Shown piece after piece: positions 42,770-49,095 of a stretch of 49,095 nt of DNA. Numbering within the stretch: the first letter of the stretch is position 1; every line of letters begins with the position of its first letter. A program made the position numbers and the translations under genes. Source of the DNA: Photobacterium frigidiphilum (GTDB lineage: Bacteria > Pseudomonadota > Gammaproteobacteria > Enterobacterales > Vibrionaceae); assembly GCF_003025615.1 (NCBI RefSeq), contig NZ_PYMJ01000039.1, positions 1 through 49,095 of the forward strand. Direction: 5' to 3'. Under the pieces are notes generated by a model. It saw nothing but the letters and a program-made list of their open reading frames with translations, was not told where the DNA came from and did not search any database.

Positions 42770-44366
42770 AATTAGTGATTTCATTTTTATCTAAGTAAAT
42801 ACTGAATAGCGTTGTGTGCTGCTCTGTGCGCTCCCAATCAATACTTCCGTGAAAGTAATCGACTAGTTGTTTGACTAAGTACAAGCCAATGCCGCTCTGG
42901 TCATCATCAATCTTAGAGCTTACACCGAACTCTAAAATGTGCTCGGTAATATCTTCGGGTACACCCGCACCGCTGTCTTGAGTTTCTAAAATGATGTGGT
43001 TACTACGATCGCTAAGATACACATGCACTTCAGGCTTTGCGTTTTCTCTATTTTGCCATGAAGCGAGTAAGGCATTATCAATTAAGTTACCGATCATTGT
43101 AACGAGTTTTTCTGAGATGTTTTTCTCGTAACTCGACAAATTAGTATCTATATCGATTGTGAATTTCACACCAATATCTGCTGCTTTATTGAATTTTCCG
43201 AGCAATAAACCTGCAACAGAACTGTCTGTAACCGACAGTACAATGTGGCGAATTACTGATTGGTAGAGGTCAGTTTCCTGTTGGATGAAATCAACGGCCT
43301 CATCATATTTTCCGATTTGTAACATGCCTGAAAGTACATTGAGTTTATTGGAATATTCGTGTGTTTTACTGCGAAGTAACTCTGCGTAATTCTTCAGGTA
43401 GGTAACTTCGTGTTCAAGTTCGTTGTGGTTTAGATTTGGGAAGAAAACAATTGAGTGACCCAGCAAACCTTTAAAGGTGTTGATGGGATAGACATTGGCT
43501 CTGTATTTCAACTTGCCAATATTAAATTCCCCCTGATGGAATACTCCTTGGTTAGCGAGAACAAGATGGCTTAATGGCGTGGAATAAAGTGATAACGGGT
43601 GATTCACATAGTCATATCGATCGAGTATACCCATAGAAAGCATCTTGATTGCACTATTGTTAATTGTGGCTATATTCATGTTGCTATCTACCGCAATAAT
43701 GGCGTCACGAATACTGTCTAGTACCATTTCATGCTCGCGAAATTTATTCACAATAAATTCCGGTTCATAGTCCAGAAAAGTACGCTTTATCTTAAAGACA
43801 AAGGCAATTATCGTGCTAATACCAAGCAAGTAGACGACGCTGATAAGCACACCAATATGACCATATTGCTGCAACAAAAGATCAGAGGTTTTTTCGGATA
43901 AATACCCGATGCAGATTGCACCAATGACTTTCCCATCTAAATAAATAGGGGAAAAATTACGGATAGCTTTGCCCAGTGAGCCTGATGCCGTATTACTGTA
44001 TTCGGAGCCTTGCTCCAGTGCCGGAAATATATCATTACCAATGAAATGCTTGCCGACTTTATCGGAATCAGGATGGGTTAGACGCATGGCATTTTTATCG
44101 ACTACCACAATAAAGGATGCATCGGTACGTGTTCTGATATCTTCAATATAGCTTTGCAGATTGTAACTCTGTTGCTTATTTTTGGCATTAATAGCCTGAA
44201 TAACCACTGGGTCATGGGCGATCACGCGAGCAAGTTCTAATCCCCTTGCTTCAATGCCTTCCTGATGTGAATTTTGCAATAAGAAAAAGATCGCAGTGGT
44301 TACGACGATAACAATAGAAGAGGTGGTAGCAACAGTGGTTAAGGCCAGATAGCTCTTAAGTTTCAT
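42762..44366 (-). CDS. C4-dicarboxylate/citrate sensor histidine kinase, DcuS/CitA type
   Basis: A 534-residue membrane kinase. TM1 (~10-31), a periplasmic PAS/sCache sensor (~40-165) with the carboxylate-binding RLTHPDSDKVGKHF and GKAIRNFSPIY, TM2 (~171-192), a cytoplasmic PAS (~212-310), phospho-accepting His336 in KTHEYSNKLNVLSG, N-box NLIDNALLAS and G-boxes DSGAGVPE and GIGLYLVKQLV. It senses an external dicarboxylate, most likely malate given the adjacent transporter and enzyme (inference). It is divergent from the transporter gene across ~250 bp. Confidence 0.94.
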   Translation of the reverse strand: MKLKSYLALTTVATTSSIVIVVTTAIFFLLQNSHQEGIEARGLELARVIAHDPVVIQAINAKNKQQSYNLQSYIEDIRTRTDASFIVVVDKNAMRLTHPDSDKVGKHFIGNDIFPALEQGSEYSNTASGSLGKAIRNFSPIYLDGKVIGAICIGYLSEKTSDLLLQQYGHIGVLISVVYLLGISTIIAFVFKIKRTFLDYEPEFIVNKFREHEMVLDSIRDAIIAVDSNMNIATINNSAIKMLSMGILDRYDYVNHPLSLYSTPLSHLVLANQGVFHQGEFNIGKLKYRANVYPINTFKGLLGHSIVFFPNLNHNELEHEVTYLKNYAELLRSKTHEYSNKLNVLSGMLQIGKYDEAVDFIQQETDLYQSVIRHIVLSVTDSSVAGLLLGKFNKAADIGVKFTIDIDTNLSSYEKNISEKLVTMIGNLIDNALLASWQNRENAKPEVHVYLSDRSNHIILETQDSGAGVPEDITEHILEFGVSSKIDDDQSGIGLYLVKQLVDYFHGSIDWERTEQHTTLFSIYLDKNEITNYD

Positions 44367-44613
44367 AATCGGCCTAGGGTAGCAAGGTTAATTAAGGGCA
44401 GTATAACGGGCTCTCAGCAGATATTAATGTGTGCTGAGTCAGAAATAATATGATTAGGCCGCTCTATGTTACTAAACATTTTCATCACACTCCCGTGTAC
44501 AAAAGTTACAAAAGGTAAAGATAGTTACATAAATGGGGTGCTCAATATTTCTGTTTATAAGTGTTGTTAGACTTCAGACATAATTTTAATAACCCTACAA
44601 AGAAAGGTGGAAT
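44367..44613. promoter_or_regulatory. Divergent region between sensor kinase and transporter
   Basis: About 250 bp with no gene. It presumably contains the promoter activated by the CitB/DcuR-type regulator; no operator was assigned by eye. Confidence 0.45.
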
Positions 44614-45915
44614 ATGTTTACCAACGACGTGATTACCATAAATGACAAGCGGATGATTAATATTATTTTTGCATTATCTGCTGCAATCATACTTTTTGCT
44701 ACCATTCAAAATAAAATGCCTACGGGAATTATCGGCGCAATCGGCGTGATGGCTGTTGTCGGTTATATATTAAATGTGCTCGGTAACAAAACACCTATTG
44801 TTAACCAATTCTTTGGTGGCGGTGCCATTGTTATTATTTTTGGTTCTTCATACATTTTCCACAGTGGCATCATTCCTCATGAAACGGCTGATACGATCAC
44901 TACGTTCGTAAAAGGTGGTGGCTTCTTATCTTTCTTTATCGCGAGTTTGGTGACAGGTTCGATTTTGGGCATGGATACCAACGTGCTGAAGAAAGCTGCA
45001 TTGAAGTATATTCCGGTTATCTTTGGCGGTGTGGCATGCGCATTCTTGTTCGCCGGTCTTGTCGGAAGCTTCCTAGGGGAAGGCTTTTTTGAATCAGTCA
45101 TGCTGATTGCACTGCCGATCATGGGCGGGGGTATGGGCGCAGGTGCTGTACCTTTGGTTGAAATCATGTCTGGCAACTCCAATATGTCAGCTGAAATGTT
45201 GATGTCGAAAATGGTACCGGCGTTGGCTATTGGTAATGCGATTGCCATTGTGATGGCTGGTCTATTAGACAAGCTGGGTAAGTTTTACCCCTCTCTTACG
45301 GGTAACGGTCAGCTTATGCGTAGTACTGGTGAGGTACAGAGTGAAGATGAAGAAAAACAAGAACAAGAACAAGAACAACCAATATCAATAAATATCCTAG
45401 GTGTTGGCGCATTGCTTGCCATAACGATGTATTTCGTTGGCACGATGCTAAGCAGTGTTATTAACATGCATACATATGCACTAATGATCATCTTTGTTGC
45501 GTTAGTGAAAGTCATGGGTTTTATTCCCCGCGAATTAGAAAAAGCTGCGCATGGGTGGTACCAATTTGTTGTTGATAATCTAACTCCTGCACTGCTTGTT
45601 GGTATTGGTGTCGCTTATACCGATTTAAACCAAATCATCGCCTCTTTAAACCTAGTGTATTTCCTTATGGTATTCGCGACAGTACTTGGTGCCATTATTG
45701 GTACCGCCATTGTTGGGCGTTTGATGGGCTTCCACCCCATTGAAGCAGCGCTTACCGCTGGTTTGTGTATGGCTAACATGGGGGGGACCGGTGATGTTGC
45801 AGTACTTGCTGCGAGTAAGCGCATGGAACTCATGCCTTTTGCTCAAATATCATCACGAATCGGCGGCGCTTTCATGCTGATTCTCGCGACTTTTATTCTT
45901 GAAATGCTGAAGTAA
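44614..45915 (+). CDS. 2-hydroxycarboxylate transporter (Na+/malate or citrate symporter family)
   Basis: A 433-residue inner-membrane secondary transporter of the 2HCT family (CitS, CimH, MaeN, MleP), with ~11 membrane helices. The two family re-entrant loop signatures are visible: MGGGMGAGAVPLVEIMS and NMGGTGDVAVLAASKRMEL. A Glu/Gln-rich loop (EEKQEQEQEQEQ) sits in the central cytoplasmic region. AAGGTGG lies upstream. It is followed 9 bp later by the malic enzyme gene, so the likely substrate is malate, with sodium as coupling ion (inference). Confidence 0.93.
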   Translation: MFTNDVITINDKRMINIIFALSAAIILFATIQNKMPTGIIGAIGVMAVVGYILNVLGNKTPIVNQFFGGGAIVIIFGSSYIFHSGIIPHETADTITTFVKGGGFLSFFIASLVTGSILGMDTNVLKKAALKYIPVIFGGVACAFLFAGLVGSFLGEGFFESVMLIALPIMGGGMGAGAVPLVEIMSGNSNMSAEMLMSKMVPALAIGNAIAIVMAGLLDKLGKFYPSLTGNGQLMRSTGEVQSEDEEKQEQEQEQPISINILGVGALLAITMYFVGTMLSSVINMHTYALMIIFVALVKVMGFIPRELEKAAHGWYQFVVDNLTPALLVGIGVAYTDLNQIIASLNLVYFLMVFATVLGAIIGTAIVGRLMGFHPIEAALTAGLCMANMGGTGDVAVLAASKRMELMPFAQISSRIGGAFMLILATFILEMLK

Positions 45916-45924
45916 GGTAAAACT

Positions 45925-47514
45925 ATGTCATACATACAACCGCATCTTTCAAGTGCTGAGACAGTACCCACCAACCATTCGGCACTTCATGCATCATTAG
46001 GAAATATTAATAGTCAGACGGCGCAGATCCGTTTTTCGATTGATGTCGCTGGAAATGATTTATCGAAGTATCTGATGCTAAGGCATGTTCAAGACCAAAA
46101 TGAACGTCTGTTTTACCACTATATCCGTAATAATATTAAAGACAGCTTACCGTATATCTATACGCCATCAGTGGGGGATGCGTGTGAGAAATACAGTTAT
46201 CTTAACTTTGCACCGCGTGGTTTGTATTTTTCTTATCGTGGCGATGAACAAGTAAAAGCAACCATTGACAGCATTACAAATGATGTTGACATCATAGTGG
46301 TAACAGATGGTTCTCGTGTGCTTGGTTTAGGTGATTTAGGTATCGGTGGAATGGGTATCTCGATTGGTAAACTTTCGTTGTACACCGCTGTAGGCGGTAT
46401 TCCACCAGAGCGTACGCTACCTGTCTGTATTGATATCGGCACCAACAACCCTGCGCTAAAGCAAGACCCACAGTATCTAGGTGATAAAGGTGATCGCATC
46501 GATGATGATGCTTTTTATCTCTATCTTGATGAGATCATGCAAGCCCTTGTTACCCGCTGGCCCAAGGCAATTATTCAATTTGAAGACTTCAGCAATAATC
46601 ATGCTTATCCGTTATTGGAAAAGTATCGAGATCGATATCGTTGTTTTAACGATGATATTCAAGGAACAGCAACAGTGAGTGCTGCGACAATTAAACGAGC
46701 ATTGCTGAAAATTGGAAAAGAGCCGTCAACCTCCCGTGTATTCGTGGTTGGTGGTGGTTCGGCTGGTTGTGGTATTGCTCGGCTTATAGAAGATAGCTTT
46801 GAATTTGAGACGAATCATGGTGTTTGCATTATCGATCGCGAAGGCCTGTTGTTTGAAGATTCTAAGAACCTATCAGCTATGCAAAAAAGCTTAGCACGCC
46901 CTTGTTCTGAACGTCCGGAAGAAAAATCTACGCTGACCCTGATTGAAGCTATCAAGTATTACAAACCTGATGTGTTGGTTGGTGTGACAGGAGTGGCTGG
47001 CTTGTTCAATGAAGCGACAATCAAGGTCTTAGCCGCAAACACCCAAACGCCAATTATTATGCCATTGTCTAATCCTGTTAGTGCTTGTGAAGTAACGCCG
47101 CAACAGGTGTTCGACTGGATCGGAAATGATGTCATTGTTGCAACGGGCAGTCCATTTAAGCCTGCTCAGTATGGAAATCAGAGCTATACCATTTCTCAGT
47201 GCAATAACGTGTATGTTTTCCCTGGCATAGGGCTTGGTGCCAAAGTAGTGAATGCGATGGCAGTATCTGATCGTATGTTGCTGAAGGCGGTAGATGCATT
47301 GGCAAACTTCAATTGTACGCGATGTACGAATGATGAAGTACTGCCAGCCATCGAGTCGACGTTGGAAGTATCAAAATCGATCGCGATTGCTGTTGCGAAG
47401 CAAGCCATTGAAGAAGGTTTATCAGAAAATATGACTTCACAATATGACGCTGATATTACCGCAATGATCGAGAATGCTTTCTGGAATCCAGATATCGAAA
47501 TTGTTACCTCATAG
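45925..47514 (+). CDS. NAD-dependent malic enzyme (or malolactic enzyme)
   Basis: A 529-residue malic-enzyme-family protein. Catalytic Tyr79 in LPYIYTPSVGDACEKYS, VVTDGSRVLGLGDLGIGGMG, metal and catalytic residues in IQFEDFSNN and CFNDDIQGTATVS, NAD-binding GGGSAGCGIA, and IVMPL(S)NP-type and ATGSPF motifs. The N-terminus is ~35 residues shorter than E. coli MaeA and lacks its LLNKGSAF segment. It converts malate to pyruvate and CO2, or to lactate if malolactic; the two cannot be separated by eye. It is co-transcribed with the transporter, forming a malate uptake and use unit. Confidence 0.9.
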   Translation: MSYIQPHLSSAETVPTNHSALHASLGNINSQTAQIRFSIDVAGNDLSKYLMLRHVQDQNERLFYHYIRNNIKDSLPYIYTPSVGDACEKYSYLNFAPRGLYFSYRGDEQVKATIDSITNDVDIIVVTDGSRVLGLGDLGIGGMGISIGKLSLYTAVGGIPPERTLPVCIDIGTNNPALKQDPQYLGDKGDRIDDDAFYLYLDEIMQALVTRWPKAIIQFEDFSNNHAYPLLEKYRDRYRCFNDDIQGTATVSAATIKRALLKIGKEPSTSRVFVVGGGSAGCGIARLIEDSFEFETNHGVCIIDREGLLFEDSKNLSAMQKSLARPCSERPEEKSTLTLIEAIKYYKPDVLVGVTGVAGLFNEATIKVLAANTQTPIIMPLSNPVSACEVTPQQVFDWIGNDVIVATGSPFKPAQYGNQSYTISQCNNVYVFPGIGLGAKVVNAMAVSDRMLLKAVDALANFNCTRCTNDEVLPAIESTLEVSKSIAIAVAKQAIEEGLSENMTSQYDADITAMIENAFWNPDIEIVTS

Positions 47515-47627
47515 GATCAGTTGCCAATTTATCTCAATAGTAAAAGTGCAGAAATAGAGTGTTCAATAACGGCTCTCTATTCCTACATCTGAATCAAATT
47601 TTATCATATAACTTCCGGAGGATAACT
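47515..47627 (+). promoter_or_regulatory. malic enzyme-frdA intergenic region
   Basis: AATAGAG / CTCTATT inverted repeat with a 19-nt loop lies near 47554-47583 and may be a weak terminator. No clear FNR box was seen, although frd genes are usually FNR-controlled. CCGGAGGA precedes frdA. Confidence 0.35.
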
Positions 47628-49095
47628 GTGAAGACAATTACCACAGATATTGCTGTAATCGGCGCTGGTGGTGCTGGCCTACGTGCTGCCATCGCTGCTG
47701 CTGAAGCAAACCCAGACTTAGAAATTGCACTTATTTCTAAAGTTTACCCAATGCGCTCCCATACTGTAGCTGCAGAGGGTGGCTCCGCTGCTGTCATCAA
47801 GGATGAGGATAGCTTAGACAATCACTTCAACGATACCGTTGGTGGTGGTGACTGGCTATGTGAACAGGACGTTGTTGAATATTTCGTAGAAAACGCGACT
47901 CGCGAGATGACCCAACTAGAACAATGGGGTTGTCCTTGGAGCCGTAAAGAAAACGGTGACGTAAACGTTCGTCGTTTTGGCGGAATGAAGGTAGAGCGTA
48001 CATGGTTTGCTGCGGATAAAACCGGCTTCCACATGCTACACACGCTTTTCCAAACATCTATCAAATACAAGCAAATTAACCGTTTTGACGAATACTTCGT
48101 TGTTGACCTACTGGTTGAAGATGGTCAAGCACAAGGTCTTGTCGCTATTCACATGTCTGAAGGCGAATTGATCTGTATTAAAGCTAAATCTGTTGTACTA
48201 GCAACAGGTGGCGCGGGTCGTGTTTACAACTGTAATACGAACGGCGGCATCGTAACTGGTGATGGTATGGCTATGGCGTTCCGCCACGGTGTGCCACTAC
48301 GTGATATGGAATTCGTTCAGTATCACCCAACAGGTCTACCTGGTACTGGCATCTTGATGACGGAAGGTTGTCGTGGTGAAGGCGGTATCATGCTAAACAA
48401 AAATGGCTACCGTTACCTACAAGATTACGGTATGGGTCCTGAAACCCCTATCGGTGAGCCTAAGAACAAATACATGGAACTTGGTCCACGTGACAAAGTT
48501 TCTCAAGCATTCTGGCACGAGCAGCAAAAAGGCAACACCATTAAGCACCCATTGGGCGACGTGGTTCACCTTGATTTGCGCCACCTAGGTAAAGAATATT
48601 TACATGAACGCCTACCGTTCATCTGTGAATTATCTAAAGCATACGTAAACGTGGACCCTGCGGAAGAGCCAATTCCAATTCGTCCAACGGTTCACTACAC
48701 CATGGGTGGTATTGAAACAGACAAGAACAACGAAACACGTATTGCAGGTTTGTTTGCAGTGGGTGAATGTTCATCTGTTGGTCTTCACGGTGCTAACCGT
48801 CTAGGTTCTAACTCTCTAGCTGAGCTTGTTGTATTCGGTCGCCTTGCGGGTGAAGGCGCAGCGAAGCGCGCAGTAGAATTCAAGGGTTGGAATGAAGCAT
48901 CTATCACTAAGCAGATTCAAGCCGTTCAAGATCGTATTGATGCGCTAATGTCTCAAGAAGGTGATGAAAATTGGTCTGATATCCGTACTGAAATGGGTCA
49001 CTCCATGGAAGCGGGTTGTGGTATCTACCGCGAAGAATCTCTAATGCAAGCGACTGTTGATAAACTAGCAGAGCTTCGTGAGCGTTATAAGAAGA
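47628..49095 (+). CDS. frdA: Fumarate reductase flavoprotein subunit, 5' part (runs off the window)
   Basis: The gene starts at GTG with CCGGAGGA upstream and continues past the window end; ~489 of about 600 residues are seen. The FAD-binding AVIGAGGAGLRAAIAAAEA, covalent-flavin SHTVAAEGGSAA, active-site TEGCRGEGG and catalytic-arginine-containing HYTMGGIETD, and GLHGANRLGSNSLAELVVFG are all intact and close to E. coli FrdA. It reduces fumarate to succinate in anaerobic respiration, with FrdBCD expected downstream. Confidence 0.97.
   Translation, partial: MKTITTDIAVIGAGGAGLRAAIAAAEANPDLEIALISKVYPMRSHTVAAEGGSAAVIKDEDSLDNHFNDTVGGGDWLCEQDVVEYFVENATREMTQLEQWGCPWSRKENGDVNVRRFGGMKVERTWFAADKTGFHMLHTLFQTSIKYKQINRFDEYFVVDLLVEDGQAQGLVAIHMSEGELICIKAKSVVLATGGAGRVYNCNTNGGIVTGDGMAMAFRHGVPLRDMEFVQYHPTGLPGTGILMTEGCRGEGGIMLNKNGYRYLQDYGMGPETPIGEPKNKYMELGPRDKVSQAFWHEQQKGNTIKHPLGDVVHLDLRHLGKEYLHERLPFICELSKAYVNVDPAEEPIPIRPTVHYTMGGIETDKNNETRIAGLFAVGECSSVGLHGANRLGSNSLAELVVFGRLAGEGAAKRAVEFKGWNEASITKQIQAVQDRIDALMSQEGDENWSDIRTEMGHSMEAGCGIYREESLMQATVDKLAELRERYKK

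Noticed and set aside
1..49095. CRISPR array, complete insertion sequence, prophage or integron
   Set aside because: No regularly spaced repeats, transposase, integrase or phage structural genes were seen in the window.

Overview
The window looks like a chromosomal segment from a member of the Vibrionaceae, most likely Photobacterium. This is an inference from gene content, not from a database match. It carries a vpsR-type regulator, two relV-type alarmone synthetases, DUF2960, DUF1415, HopJ-family and DUF2750 proteins, a Vibrio-style deaD, enterobacterial-like maltose genes, nrdDG and frdA. Base composition is moderately AT-rich throughout, except for a visibly GC-richer RND efflux block at 5461-9656.

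Layout. (1) 1-15580 is a maltose/maltodextrin region. It has a first malE paralogue with a glycogen-debranching-type glycosidase, then a divergent malK / malE-malF-malG locus with MalT-like boxes between the arms. A GC-richer two-gene RND efflux pump and about 1 kb of sequence with no convincing gene interrupt it. (2) 15580-22976 holds a gene-poor stretch with an orphan terminator, a membrane diguanylate cyclase, a DUF1415 protein, RNase II (rnb) and the cold-shock helicase deaD. (3) 22977-27076 holds a repeat-bearing intergenic region, a tandem pair of relV-like small alarmone synthetases that both carry an export-type N-terminus, and small conserved proteins. (4) 27048-33494 is the most distinctive part: a Fap-like functional-amyloid/export locus. 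It has a FapF-like outer-membrane barrel and, divergently, two paralogous Asp/Asn-rich secreted proteins with a vicinal Cys-Cys, two small secreted proteins with a bacteriocin-type double-glycine motif, a periplasmic C39 cysteine peptidase, and then a VpsR-type regulator. (5) 33513-36560 has a 43-residue acidic mini-protein, an MltF-like transglycosylase and a second diguanylate cyclase. (6) 36754-41985 has nrdDG with FNR and paired NrdR boxes, DUF2960, a ceramidase/globin pair and tRNA-Ser(UGA). (7) 42089-49095 is a C4-dicarboxylate module: a DcuS/CitA-type two-component system, a 2-hydroxycarboxylate transporter, a malic (or malolactic) enzyme and the 5' part of frdA.

How the genes work together. 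The maltose genes form a complete MalEFGK2 importer with a debranching glycosidase. nrdDG, the malate module and frdA point to anaerobic growth on dicarboxylates. Two GGDEF proteins, a VpsR-type factor of a family that binds c-di-GMP, and the amyloid-like locus suggest a c-di-GMP-linked surface or biofilm programme. The main idea worth testing is that Sec-exported proteins of this locus are cleaved a second time, in the periplasm, by the C39 peptidase at a double-glycine site and then leave the cell through the FapF-like barrel.
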